A stretch of 64,000 bases of DNA from Cryobacterium arcticum (GTDB lineage: Bacteria; Actinomycetota; Actinomycetes; Actinomycetales; Microbacteriaceae), in contig NZ_QHLY01000005.1 of assembly GCF_003185895.1 (NCBI RefSeq), positions 310,001-374,000 of the forward strand, given 5' to 3'. Shown here piece by piece: positions 32,911 through 42,087 of this stretch. Each line of letters begins with the position of its first letter. Position 1 is the stretch's first letter. Both the position numbers and the translations under genes were made by a program. The notes beneath the pieces were generated by a model. That model was not told where the DNA came from and ran no database searches. It was given only the letters and a program-made list of their open reading frames with translations.

Positions 32911-34290
32911 TCAGGCGACGGGCACGCCGACGCGGAAGTTCGCGCCGTGGTGCTCGTCGGGCAGGCGGTCGCCGCGGCCGTGCAGCTTGTGCCGCAGGGT
33001 GCCCTCGGTGTACTCGGTGGGGTAGACGCCGCGCTTCTGCAGCTCGGGCACCACCCAGGTGACCACGTCTTCGAAGGTGCCCGGCGTGATGGCGTAGGCG
33101 AGGTTGAACCCGTCCACGTCGGTCTCGGCGGCCCATTCCTCGAGCTGGTCGGCGATCTCCGCACCGGAGCCCACGATGAACGGGCCGAGCCCGCCGATCG
33201 CGCCGGCGCGGGCGATGTCCCCCACCGTCCACTCCGAACCGTCGTGGTTCGCGGCCTGGAAGTTGGCCACCGCCGACTGGATGGCGTTGCTCTTGACGTT
33301 GCCGATCGGTTCGTCGAGCGCGAATTCAGACAGGTCCACGCCCATCCAGCCCGACATGAACACCAGGGCGCCCTCTTCGCTGGCGTAGCTGAGGTAGTCG
33401 AGGTACTTGGCCTGGGCCTTCTCGCTGGTCCCGTCGGTGATGATGGTGAGCAGCGTGTAGATCTTGGCGGAGTACCGGTCACGGCCGGCGGCCTCGAGAG
33501 CGTCGCGAATCTTGGTGACGGTGCCCTTGAGTACCTCCTTTGTCGACGCGGCCACGAAGATCGCCTCGGCGTTGCCGGCGGCGAACGCGATGCCCCGGCT
33601 GGAGGCGCCGGCCTGGTAGATCACGGGCGAGCGCTGGGGCGACGGTTCGGAGAGGTGGATGCCGGGCACCTGGAAGTGCTTGCCGGAGTGCCCGATCGAG
33701 TGCACCTTGCTCGGGTCGGTGAACACCCCGGATGCGGCGTCGCGCACCACGGCGTCGTCTTCCCAGGAGCCCTCCCACAGCTTGTACAGCACCTCGAGGT
33801 ACTCGTCGGCGTAGTCGTAGCGGTCGTCGTGCTCGAGCTGGTCTTCGTTGCCCATGTTGCGGGCGGCCGAGGGCAGGTAGCCGGTGACGACGTTCCAGCC
33901 GACCCGGCCCTTGGTGAGGTGGTCGAGCGTGGACATGCGGCGGGCGAACGGGTACGGGTGCTCGTAGGCGGTGCCGGCGGTCACGCCGAAACCGAGGTGC
34001 TCGGTGACATATGCCATCGCGGGAATGACCAGCAGCGGGTCGGCGACGGGGATCTGTGCGCCGTTGCGGATCGCCGCCTCGTTGGTGCCGCCGTACACGT
34101 CGTAGGTGCCCAACACATCGGCGAGGAAGATGCCGTCGAAGCGGCCCTTCTCCAGCAGCTTGGCCAGTTCGGTCCAGTACGCGAGGTCGGTGTAGCTCTG
34201 CGACCGGTCGTCGGGGTGGCGCCACAAGCCGGAGGACTGGTGGGCGACGCAGTTCATGTCGAAGGCATTGAAGCGAATCTGTCTGGGCAT
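32911..34290 (-). CDS. LLM-class flavin-dependent monooxygenase (NtaA/SnaA/DszA type)
   Basis: This 459-residue TIM-barrel enzyme belongs to the NtaA/SnaA/DszA/DmoA group of two-component, reduced-flavin monooxygenases. Typical segments are FNAFDMNCVAHQSSGLWRHP, GRFDGIFLADVLGTYDVYGG, LDHLTKGRVGWNVVTGY, and SPQRSPVIYQAGASSRGIAFAA. Family members attack organosulfur compounds (dibenzothiophene sulfone, dimethyl sulfide) or aminocarboxylates. It is the first gene of the set leading into metN-metI-metQ, so an imported sulfur compound is a reasonable substrate. No flavin reductase is next to it. It is divergent from the amine-catabolism operon. Confidence 0.88.
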   Translation of the reverse strand: MPRQIRFNAFDMNCVAHQSSGLWRHPDDRSQSYTDLAYWTELAKLLEKGRFDGIFLADVLGTYDVYGGTNEAAIRNGAQIPVADPLLVIPAMAYVTEHLGFGVTAGTAYEHPYPFARRMSTLDHLTKGRVGWNVVTGYLPSAARNMGNEDQLEHDDRYDYADEYLEVLYKLWEGSWEDDAVVRDAASGVFTDPSKVHSIGHSGKHFQVPGIHLSEPSPQRSPVIYQAGASSRGIAFAAGNAEAIFVAASTKEVLKGTVTKIRDALEAAGRDRYSAKIYTLLTIITDGTSEKAQAKYLDYLSYASEEGALVFMSGWMGVDLSEFALDEPIGNVKSNAIQSAVANFQAANHDGSEWTVGDIARAGAIGGLGPFIVGSGAEIADQLEEWAAETDVDGFNLAYAITPGTFEDVVTWVVPELQKRGVYPTEYTEGTLRHKLHGRGDRLPDEHHGANFRVGVPVA

Positions 34291-34345
34291 GGACCTATGC
34301 TCACGTTTTCGTGCACCGCCCACATCCTCGGTCGAAACATGGCGT

Positions 34346-34359
34346 CACATGCGGATGTG
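34346..34359. promoter_or_regulatory. Inverted repeat in the divergent monooxygenase/aldehyde dehydrogenase gap
   Basis: CACAT-GCGG-ATGTG is a perfect 5-base inverted repeat 56 bases upstream of the monooxygenase start, within the 271-base gap between two divergent operons. A second hairpin-like CCCGC-ATGC-GCGGG lies at 34506-34519 before the aldehyde dehydrogenase gene. No regulator gene is adjacent, so these are only candidate sites. Confidence 0.25.
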
Positions 34360-34561
34360 TCGCAGGATCTGCGTTTCACCCTCGACGACAGGTGTGCGAA
34401 CGAAAGAAGCTGCGGTTCCGGCAGTCGAATCGGCCCCCGGCGCATGTCCGCCGGGGGTGCCGTTTATCCCGGCCAGGTGCCATACTGGCCCCGAAACGCT
34501 GCTCTCCCGCATGCGCGGGCTGGGCGGCGTTTTCGGACCTGTCTCAACGTAGAGGAGCACC

Positions 34562-35992
34562 GTGAGCACCCCCATTCTTGCCAACTTCATCAACGGCCAA
34601 TTCGTGGCTCCGGCCGGCTCGGAGATGCTCGACATCGTCGATCCGTCCACCGGCAAGACGGTGGCGCAGGCGCCGGTCTCGGTAGAGAGCGATGTGAACG
34701 ACGCCATGGCGGCCGCCAAGGCCGCCTTTCCCGGCTGGAGCAGGAGCACTCCTTCGGAGCGCCAGCGGGCCCTCTTGTTACTCGCCGACGCCGTCGATGC
34801 CAACAGCGACGCCCTGGTGGAGGCCCAGCACCGCAACACCGGTCAACCGCGCGCCACTATCGCCACCGACGAGGTGGCCGCCGGCGCCGACCAGTTGCGG
34901 TTCTTCGCCGGCGCCGCCCGGCTGCTCGAGGGCAAATCCGCCGGGGAGTACATCGAGGGCATGACTTCCTGGGTGCGCCGCGAACCGATCGGCGTGGTCG
35001 GCCAAGTCACACCGTGGAACTTTCCGCTGCTGATGGCGATCTGGAAGATCGGCCCGGCCCTGGCGGTGGGCAACACCCTCGTGCTCAAGCCCAGCGACAC
35101 CACCCCGGAGTCCACCCTCGAACTCGCCCGCATCAGCCAGGGCATCCTGCCCGACGGGGTGATGAACATCGTGCTCGGCGACGCCTCCACCGGCTCGCTC
35201 ATCGTGGAGCATCCGGTGCCAGGGCTGATCTCGATCACCGGCAGTGTGCGGGCCGGCATGGCCGTGGCCTCCGGTGCCGCGCACACCCTCAAGCGGGCCC
35301 ACCTCGAACTGGGCGGCAAGGCACCCGCCGTGGTGTTCGAGGATGTCGACGTGGCCAAGACCGCCTCCGCCATCGCCGACTTCTCCTTCTACAACGCCGG
35401 CCAGGACTGCACGGCGATCACCCGGGTGCTCGTGCACGAGTCCATCCACGACGCGTTCGTCGACGCGTTCAATGCCGAGGCCGAGCAGCGCACCACCGGC
35501 TCGGCCGACGACGCCGACAACTACTTCGGCCCGCTCAACAATGTGCGGCATTTCACCGAGGTGGTCGACAAGGTGGCGGCGCTGCCCGACCATGCCGTGG
35601 TCACCACCGGTGGCCACCGGGTGGGCGACACCGGATTCTTCTTCGAACCCACCGTGGTCACCCAGGTGCGGCAGACGGATGCGATCGTGCAAGACGAGAC
35701 CTTCGGCCCGGTGATCACCGTGCAGAGCTTCAGCACCGAGGAGGAGGCCATCACCATGGCCAACGACGTGCGCTACGCCCTCGCCTCCAGCGTCTGGACC
35801 CGCGACCACGCCCGCGCGCTGCGGGTCTCCCGCGACCTCGACTTCGGTGCGGTCTGGATCAACACCCACATCCTGCTCACCGCCGAGATGCCGCACGGCG
35901 GGTTCAAGTACTCCGGCTACGGCAAGGACCTCTCCATGTATGGCGTGGAGGACTACACCCGCATCAAGCACGTGATGAGCTCGCTGGAATAA
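34562..35992 (+). CDS. NAD(P)-dependent aldehyde dehydrogenase
   Basis: This 476-residue ALDH oxidises an aldehyde to the acid in the cytoplasm. The catalytic Cys283 is in NAGQDCTAITR and the general-base Glu249 in LELGGKAP; VTPWNFPLLMAIWKIGPALAVGN is the cofactor-binding block. The closest named groups are aminobutyraldehyde and betaine aldehyde dehydrogenases. The GTG start follows GAGGAG. It is 32 bases upstream of a copper amine oxidase gene, so it most likely removes the aldehyde made by that enzyme. Confidence 0.93.
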   Translation: MSTPILANFINGQFVAPAGSEMLDIVDPSTGKTVAQAPVSVESDVNDAMAAAKAAFPGWSRSTPSERQRALLLLADAVDANSDALVEAQHRNTGQPRATIATDEVAAGADQLRFFAGAARLLEGKSAGEYIEGMTSWVRREPIGVVGQVTPWNFPLLMAIWKIGPALAVGNTLVLKPSDTTPESTLELARISQGILPDGVMNIVLGDASTGSLIVEHPVPGLISITGSVRAGMAVASGAAHTLKRAHLELGGKAPAVVFEDVDVAKTASAIADFSFYNAGQDCTAITRVLVHESIHDAFVDAFNAEAEQRTTGSADDADNYFGPLNNVRHFTEVVDKVAALPDHAVVTTGGHRVGDTGFFFEPTVVTQVRQTDAIVQDETFGPVITVQSFSTEEEAITMANDVRYALASSVWTRDHARALRVSRDLDFGAVWINTHILLTAEMPHGGFKYSGYGKDLSMYGVEDYTRIKHVMSSLE

Positions 35993-36024
35993 CCGCCGGT
36001 CGTGCCGAACAAGAGGAACCGAAG

Positions 36025-38073
36025 ATGACCTTTCACCCGCTCGACCCGTTGTCCGGCCCGGAGTTCACTCGGGCGGCCGCCGTGCTCGGCCGCGCCCATG
36101 GCGTGGGCGAGGGCTGGCGGTTCGCCTCGATCGAACTCGTCGAACCTCCCCGGGCAGCCATCGCGGCGTTCGAGAACGACGGGGTGCTGCCCGAGCGCCG
36201 GGCACGCGCTGTGGTGCTCGAGCGGGCCTCCAACACCACCTGGGTGGCGGTGGTGTCGCTCGACACCGACCGGGTGGTCGAGTGGGGCGAGGTGCCCGGC
36301 GTGCAGGCGAACTTCACCGTGGACGAGTGGGAAGAGGCCGACACCGCGCTGCGCGCGCATCCGGAGGTCGTTGCGGCCCTGGCCAAGCGGGGTATCACCG
36401 ACCTCGAACACGTCTTCATCGACACCTGGACCTACGGCGACGCCGTGATCCCCGACAAGTACCGCGGCCTGCGCCTGGGCTGGGCGGATGTCTGGGTGCG
36501 CGCCGGTGCCGGCGCCAACCCCTACGCCGGGCCGGTGAGCGGGTTGCACTTCGTGATCGACGTGAACACGATGAACCTGCTCGAGGTGGAGGACACCTTC
36601 ACGGTCGACCCGCCGGCGGTGATGGGTGAGTACGTGCCGCACCTGGTGCCGGAGCGCATCCGCAAAGCGAGCACCCGGCCGCCCCTCAAGCCGTTGGACA
36701 TCGTGCAGCCCGAGGGCCCCAGCTTCAGCCTGGACGGCAACCTCGTGCAGTGGCAGAACTGGTCACTGCGGGTGGGCTTCAACTACCGCGAGGGCATGAC
36801 CCTGCACCAGGTGACCTACACGGATGCCGGCCGGGTGCGGCCGATCGCCAACCGGCTGTCGTTCGCCGAGATGGTGGTGCCGTACCGCGACCCGAGCGTT
36901 GACCACTTCCGCCGCACCGCCTTCGACATCGGCGAGTGGGGGCTGGGCTTCATGACCACCTCGCTCGAACTCGGCTGCGACTGCCTGGGCGAGATTCGCT
37001 ACCTCGACGCGGTGCTGCACAACAGCGCCGGCGAGCCGTACACGATCCCGAACGCGTTCTGCATCCACGAGGAAGACAATGCCGTGCTCTGGAAGCACGT
37101 GGACCACGACGGCGGCGCAGAGGTGCGCCGGATGCGCCGGCTGGTGGTGTCCTTCCACGTCACCGTGGCCAACTACGAATACCTGGTCTACTGGCGGTTC
37201 TACCAGGACGGCAACATCGAGTGCGAGGTGCGTGCCACCGGCATCATGGTGGTCACCCACCTCGCCGCCGGGCAGCCGCATCCCAACGGCACCCTCGTCG
37301 ACGAGCGCACCTACGCGCCGTTCCACCAGCACTTCATCGTGGCCCGGCTCGACCTCGACATCGACGGCCCCAGCAACACCGTCTATCGCAGCGAGACCCG
37401 CATCGAACCGATCGACGCCGGTAACCCGCTGGGCCTGGCGCTCACCCAGCAGAACACCCCGATCGAGACCGAGGGCTTCGACGATTTCGACTGGAACACC
37501 CAGCGCGCCTGGAAGGTCGTGAACGAGAAGACCCCGAACGGGCTCGGCACCCCGGTGTCGTACAAGCTCGTGCCCGGCGGGGCGATCCCGTCGTTCTTCC
37601 ACGCGTCGGCGCCGGCGCTGCAACGCGCGCAGGTGATCGGCCACACCGTCTGGGTCACCCCCAACGACTCCGGCGAGCGCTGGCCGTGCGGCGAGTTCGT
37701 CAACCAGAGCGGCGTCGACCACGGCCTGCCCGAGTGGATCCAGGCCGGCCGCACCGTGCGCGACACCGACGTGGTGCTCTGGTACACCTTCGGCATCCAC
37801 CACATCACCCGGCCGGAGGAGTGGCCGGTGATGCCCGCCGACATCGTCTCGTTCTGGCTGAAGCCGGTGGGCTTCTTCGACCGCAACCCCTCGCTCGATG
37901 TGGAACCCAGCCCCGCGCACTGCGCCCCCGGTATGGAGCACGCCGGGCACGACCACGCCGACCATGACCATGCCGGCCATGACCATCACGACGGTGCGGT
38001 CGCCGACCATCAGCACGAGAACGGCCACACCGCGCCGGATGCCACGAGTACCGAACCAAGGAGAACAGCGTGA
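36025..38073 (+). CDS. Copper-containing primary amine oxidase with His-rich tail
   Basis: This 682-residue enzyme oxidises primary amines to aldehydes with release of ammonia and hydrogen peroxide. Tyr384 in NYEY is the precursor of the self-made topaquinone cofactor; Asp289 in YRDPS is the catalytic base; His434 and His436 (HQH) and His592 (GIHHITRPEEWPVM) are the copper ligands. Spacing matches the Arthrobacter enzymes, including SLELGCDCLGEI. The last about 45 residues form a His/Asp-rich tail (EHAGHDHADHDHAGHDHHDG) beyond the normal end. No signal peptide. The ATG at 36025 follows AGAGGAAC; the long open frame upstream is antisense to real genes. Confidence 0.94.
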   Translation: MTFHPLDPLSGPEFTRAAAVLGRAHGVGEGWRFASIELVEPPRAAIAAFENDGVLPERRARAVVLERASNTTWVAVVSLDTDRVVEWGEVPGVQANFTVDEWEEADTALRAHPEVVAALAKRGITDLEHVFIDTWTYGDAVIPDKYRGLRLGWADVWVRAGAGANPYAGPVSGLHFVIDVNTMNLLEVEDTFTVDPPAVMGEYVPHLVPERIRKASTRPPLKPLDIVQPEGPSFSLDGNLVQWQNWSLRVGFNYREGMTLHQVTYTDAGRVRPIANRLSFAEMVVPYRDPSVDHFRRTAFDIGEWGLGFMTTSLELGCDCLGEIRYLDAVLHNSAGEPYTIPNAFCIHEEDNAVLWKHVDHDGGAEVRRMRRLVVSFHVTVANYEYLVYWRFYQDGNIECEVRATGIMVVTHLAAGQPHPNGTLVDERTYAPFHQHFIVARLDLDIDGPSNTVYRSETRIEPIDAGNPLGLALTQQNTPIETEGFDDFDWNTQRAWKVVNEKTPNGLGTPVSYKLVPGGAIPSFFHASAPALQRAQVIGHTVWVTPNDSGERWPCGEFVNQSGVDHGLPEWIQAGRTVRDTDVVLWYTFGIHHITRPEEWPVMPADIVSFWLKPVGFFDRNPSLDVEPSPAHCAPGMEHAGHDHADHDHAGHDHHDGAVADHQHENGHTAPDATSTEPRRTA

Positions 38074-38945
38074 CGCGAGTGCCGAACTACGTGGTCGCCT
38101 ACGAGGCCACCCCCCAGGGCCGGGAAGCCCTCGAACTCGGCGTGGCCATGGCCCGGCTCACCGAGGCCGAACTGCGCATCTGCCTGGTGCTGCAACGGCT
38201 CGGGGCCGCGCCCGCGAAAATCCACGCCGCCAGCTCGGACTTCGAGGTACTGCTCGCCAAACAGGCGCACGAGTGGCTGGGCACGGCGGCCGGCTGGGTG
38301 CCCGCAGACGTCACCGCCACCACCCACCTGCTCTGGGCCGACTCCACCTCGGAGGGCCTGATCCAGGCGGCCGCCGATCTCGACTCCGACCGCATCGTGG
38401 TGGGCGCCGCCCGGGGCGGCCTGTTCAACCGGTTCACCATCGGCAGCGTCGCGAATGCCCTGCTGCACGCCTCCCCCGTTCCCGTCGCGCTCGCGCCGCA
38501 GGGCTACTCAGCGCCGACCCAGATCACACGCATCACCTGCGCCATCGGCACCCGCCCGGGCTGGGAGACACTGCTCGACTCCGTGGTGGCGCTCACCGAG
38601 GGGCTCGAGGTGGACCTGCGGTTCGTGACCCTGGTGGAGGTGGACGCCGCCCGCGAGAAGCAGTCGCCGGTGGCCGCCGGCAGCTCGGCGCACCTCGACA
38701 CCGTGCTCGCCTACTACCAACGACACGCACACAGCCAGGGCGACATCAGCACCGAGGTGGGCTCAGGCAGCAGCGTCGAGAAGGCCGTCGAAGCGCTGGA
38801 CTGGCGGCCGGACGAGCTCGCCTTCGTCGGCTCGAGCCGCCTCGCCGCACCGAGCACGATCTTCCTCGGCATCACCGCCCACCGCATGCTGCACGCCCTG
38901 CCGGTGCCGCTCGTCGTCGTTCCGACCTCTCCCGCACGCAGCTGA
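38070..38945 (+). CDS. Universal stress protein, tandem UspA domains
   Basis: This 291-residue protein has two UspA-like halves, residues about 5-145 and 155-290, ending the first with RFTIGSVANALLHASPVPVALAP and the second with HRMLHALPVPLVVVP. The ATP-binding Gly pattern in the first half (VGAARGGLFNRFTIGSV) is close to the usual GxRGxGxxxxxxxGSV; the second lacks it. The GTG start overlaps the amine oxidase stop (GTGA), so it is translationally coupled. A role in coping with peroxide or aldehyde stress, or in regulating the permease downstream, is an inference. Confidence 0.88.
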   Translation: MTRVPNYVVAYEATPQGREALELGVAMARLTEAELRICLVLQRLGAAPAKIHAASSDFEVLLAKQAHEWLGTAAGWVPADVTATTHLLWADSTSEGLIQAAADLDSDRIVVGAARGGLFNRFTIGSVANALLHASPVPVALAPQGYSAPTQITRITCAIGTRPGWETLLDSVVALTEGLEVDLRFVTLVEVDAAREKQSPVAAGSSAHLDTVLAYYQRHAHSQGDISTEVGSGSSVEKAVEALDWRPDELAFVGSSRLAAPSTIFLGITAHRMLHALPVPLVVVPTSPARS

Positions 38946-38978
38946 TCGACCCGCACCAACGGAACAAAGGACAGGTCA

Positions 38979-40529
38979 ATGGCACAGTCTCCCGCCTCAA
39001 CTCCCGCCTCCTCCCCCGCCGCCGAACCCAGCACCGGAGGCATCTCCTCCAAGGGTCTGAGCGCCGGCTCCGTTGGCCTGCTCGGCGCCACGGTCATCGG
39101 CATCTCCTGCATCGCCCCGGCATACACGCTCACCGCGTCGCTCGGCCCCACCGTGGCCGCGGTCGGCACTCAGATGCCGGGCATCTTCATGGTCGGCTTC
39201 ATCCCGATGCTGCTCGTGGCGTTGGGCTACCGCGAACTCAACAACGCGATGCCGGATGCCGGCACCTCGTTCACGTGGGCGACCCGCGCGTTCGGACCGT
39301 GGCTGGGCTGGATGGGCGGCTGGGGCCTGATCGTGGCCACCGTGGTGGTGCTGTCGAACCTCGCCGGGGTGGCGGTGGACTTCTTCTACCTCATGCTCGC
39401 GCAACTGTTCGGCAACCCCGACCTCGCCGACCTGGCCGCGAACGTGTGGATCAACATCCTCACCTGTCTGGTCTTCATGGTCGGCGCCTGTTACGTCTCC
39501 TACCGGGGCATGGAGACCACCAAGATGGTGCAATACGTGCTGGTGGCCTTCCAACTGCTGGTGCTGGTCTGGTTCAGCGTCGCCGCCCTGCTGCACTTCT
39601 CCAACGGCACCGCGTTCGACGCCCTCGGCTTCAGCATCGACTGGTTCAACCCGTTCCTCACCCCGTCGTTCTCCGCATTCGCCGCCGGGGTATCACTGTC
39701 GATCTTCATCTACTGGGGCTGGGACGTCACCCTCACCATGAACGAGGAGACCAAGGACCCCGAGACCACCCCGGGCCGGGCCGCGACCCTCACCGTGGGC
39801 ATCATCTTCGCCCTCTACATTCTGGTGTCGGTCTCCGCGCTGATGTTTTCCGGCGTCGGCACCGGCGAGCTGGGCCTCGGCAACGAAGACATCCAGGGCA
39901 ATGTGTTCGCCGCGCTGGCCGGGCCGGTGATGGGGCCGTTCGCCATCCTGATGTCGCTGGCCGTGCTCTCCAGCTCCGCCGCCTCGCTGCAGTCCACCTT
40001 CGTGGGCCCGGCCCGCACCATGCTCGCGATGGGGCACTACAAGGCGTTCCCCAACCGGTTCGCTGCGATCAGCCCGCGGTTCAAGTCGCCGGGGTTCGCC
40101 ACCGTGATGGCCGGCGTGGTGGCGTGGGGCTTTTACGCGGTGATGCGAGTGCTGAGCACCGATGTGCTCACCGACACCATCCTCACCCTGGGCATCATGA
40201 TCTGCTTCTACTACGGCGTCACCGCGTTCGCCTGCGTCTGGTTCTTCCGCCGCGAGGTGTTCGGCAGCGCGCGGGCGTTCTTCCTCAAACTGCTCGCCCC
40301 CCTGGTGGGCGGCGTGATCCTGGCCGTGATCTTCGCCACCACCCTGATCGACAGCACCAACCCCGACTACGGCAGCGGGTCGGAGATCGGCGGGGTGGGG
40401 CTGGTGTTCATCCTGGCGATCGTGCTGTTCGTGGCCGGCATCGTGCTGATGTTCATCATGCGGGCCGTCAACCCGGCGTTCTTCCAGGGCAAGACCCTCA
40501 CCAAGGGGGTCTCGCGCGAGAAGGCCTGA
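38979..40529 (+). CDS. APC-superfamily amino acid/amine permease
   Basis: This 516-residue membrane transporter has about 12 helices and starts with a Ser/Pro-rich cytoplasmic tail. LSAGSVGLLGATVIGISCIAPAYTLTASLGP matches the first APC helices, and ELNNAMPDAGTSFTWATRAFGPW the conserved helix 2-3 loop. As the last gene of the aldehyde dehydrogenase-amine oxidase-Usp operon it probably imports the amine substrate. Putrescine, ethanolamine and aromatic amines are all possible. Confidence 0.9.
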   Translation: MAQSPASTPASSPAAEPSTGGISSKGLSAGSVGLLGATVIGISCIAPAYTLTASLGPTVAAVGTQMPGIFMVGFIPMLLVALGYRELNNAMPDAGTSFTWATRAFGPWLGWMGGWGLIVATVVVLSNLAGVAVDFFYLMLAQLFGNPDLADLAANVWINILTCLVFMVGACYVSYRGMETTKMVQYVLVAFQLLVLVWFSVAALLHFSNGTAFDALGFSIDWFNPFLTPSFSAFAAGVSLSIFIYWGWDVTLTMNEETKDPETTPGRAATLTVGIIFALYILVSVSALMFSGVGTGELGLGNEDIQGNVFAALAGPVMGPFAILMSLAVLSSSAASLQSTFVGPARTMLAMGHYKAFPNRFAAISPRFKSPGFATVMAGVVAWGFYAVMRVLSTDVLTDTILTLGIMICFYYGVTAFACVWFFRREVFGSARAFFLKLLAPLVGGVILAVIFATTLIDSTNPDYGSGSEIGGVGLVFILAIVLFVAGIVLMFIMRAVNPAFFQGKTLTKGVSREKA

Positions 40530-40580
40530 CCCGGACCGCCGCATCCGCGTGCCCGGGGGCACCGTGCACCAGGGCGGCCT

Positions 40581-40609
40581 GAATGCACTCTCAGGCGCCT
40601 GAGGCATTC
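40581..40609. terminator. Palindromic hairpin after the permease gene
   Basis: GAATGC (40581-40586) and GCATTC (40604-40609) enclose CTCAGGCGCCTGAG (40590-40603), a perfect 14-base palindrome. The nested arms can form a stable stem 52 bases after the permease stop. No T-run follows, which is common in high-GC actinobacterial terminators. An operator for the following gene is the alternative. Confidence 0.5.
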
Positions 40610-40720
40610 GGACACCTTCTCGTCGTTTCGCTTTCACCTTCGATTCGTACACTCCGAAGTGACCCGCCGCGTGCGGGTGCGCGTGCCGGCTTCATCGGGT
40701 GTGACTGGGTTGAAAGTGAC

Positions 40721-42040
40721 GTGCCAGTGTCCTATTTCGTTGAACTTGTCGATCAGCGGCTGATCACCCTCATCACCCCCGCACGGCGCGCCTGGTTGCA
40801 GAGCCCCCGCACGCTGCTGCTCGGCTTCGTGGGCCTGCACCTGCTCTTCCTGTTCGCGCTGCTGCCCACCATCCTCACCGGCCGGGTGCTCGGCGATCTG
40901 CCGCTCTACCGGGTCTGGGCCGAGCAGGCCCTCACGACCAACGTCTGGCAGGGCATCGACGTTGAGTGGGTGTACCCCATCGGCGCGCTCGTGCCGATCG
41001 TGCTGGCGGATGTCGCCGGCCCGCTGCTCTATCAACTGCTCTGGTTTCTCATGACCCTGGCCCTGAACGCCCTGGCGGTGGGCGTACTCACCGGATGGGG
41101 CCGCAATCGCGCCGGCTACAAGGCCGCGTGGTTCTGGCTGGCGATCAGCCTGGTGCTCAGCCCCGTCGGCCTGCTGCGGCTCGAGGGGCTCAGCGCGCCG
41201 CTGGTGATCATGGGGCTGGTGCTGCTCGCCCGGCGCCCGGTGATCGCCTCCGCCCTGCTCACCATCGCCACCTGGATCAAGGTCTGGCCGGCCGCGGTGA
41301 TGCTCGCGGTGGTGGCGGCCAGCCGCCGGCGGGTCAGCGTGGTGCTCACCGGCGCCGCCGTGTCGACGGCCATCGCCGGCGCGGTGTGGGCGGCCGGGGG
41401 CATCCGCTTTCTCACCGGCTTCGTCACCATGCAGTCCGACCGGGCCCTGCAACTCGAAGCGCCGGTGACGACCCCGTGGGTGTGGTTGGCCGCGATCGGT
41501 CACCACGGCACCACCATCTACCAGAATCACGCCATCGCCACCCGGGAGGTGACCGGCCCCGGCACCACCTTTGCCGCATCGGCCATGACCCCGCTGATGT
41601 TCCTGGTGATGGCGGCGATCTTCGTGCTCCTGGTGGTGGCGTTGCGGCGCAGCCGCGACCACGCGCAGCTGGTGCTGATGGGCGCGCTCGCCCTGGTCAG
41701 CACCTTCGTGGTGCTCAACAAGGTGGGATCCCCGCAGTACATGCTCTGGATCGCCCCGGTCGTGGCCGTGGGAGTGGCACACGACTGGGCGCGCTGGCGG
41801 GTGCCGGCCTACCTGATGTTGGTGATCGGCGCTCTGACCACGCTGATCTTCCCGGTCTTCTACCTGCCGTTGGTGCACGGCGATGCGGGTGCGCTGCTAC
41901 TGCTCACGCTGCGCAACGCACTGCTGGTGGTGCTGCTCGGCTGGTCGGTGCTGGCCCTCTGGCACACCGCACGGGTGGGCTCGACGGCATCCGTTTCGGT
42001 GCGTCGGCACGCGGATGCCCGGGGCCTGGCGACCAACTGA
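40721..42040 (+). CDS. GT87-like polytopic membrane glycosyltransferase
   Basis: This protein of about 439 residues has roughly ten membrane helices and resembles the GT87 (DUF2029) family of polyprenyl-phosphate-sugar-dependent GT-C transferases. GDLPLYRVWAEQAL in the first outer loop contains the family Asp, followed by VEWVYPIGALVPI and LRLEGLSAPLVIMGL. Such enzymes add mannose or arabinose to cell-wall glycolipids in related bacteria. The GTG at 40721 is preferred; the in-frame ATG at 40583 lies inside the palindrome. It is 47 bases upstream of the phosphatase gene. Confidence 0.75.
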   Translation: MPVSYFVELVDQRLITLITPARRAWLQSPRTLLLGFVGLHLLFLFALLPTILTGRVLGDLPLYRVWAEQALTTNVWQGIDVEWVYPIGALVPIVLADVAGPLLYQLLWFLMTLALNALAVGVLTGWGRNRAGYKAAWFWLAISLVLSPVGLLRLEGLSAPLVIMGLVLLARRPVIASALLTIATWIKVWPAAVMLAVVAASRRRVSVVLTGAAVSTAIAGAVWAAGGIRFLTGFVTMQSDRALQLEAPVTTPWVWLAAIGHHGTTIYQNHAIATREVTGPGTTFAASAMTPLMFLVMAAIFVLLVVALRRSRDHAQLVLMGALALVSTFVVLNKVGSPQYMLWIAPVVAVGVAHDWARWRVPAYLMLVIGALTTLIFPVFYLPLVHGDAGALLLLTLRNALLVVLLGWSVLALWHTARVGSTASVSVRRHADARGLATN

Positions 42041-42087
42041 CACCACCCGTTTGCGGGTCGGTCAGCCGCACACGGCAGAATAGGGGG

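Noticed and set aside
34291-34561. A SAM or S-box type riboswitch upstream of the met transporter set.
   Set aside because: I could not find the conserved core or pairing of a known methionine-related riboswitch in this 271-base gap; only short palindromes are visible.
32833-38073. A 1746-codon open frame on the plus strand that could be read as one giant protein.
   Set aside because: Only the part from 36025 onward is the amine oxidase. The upstream part is antisense to the monooxygenase gene and out of frame with the aldehyde dehydrogenase, and has no family features.
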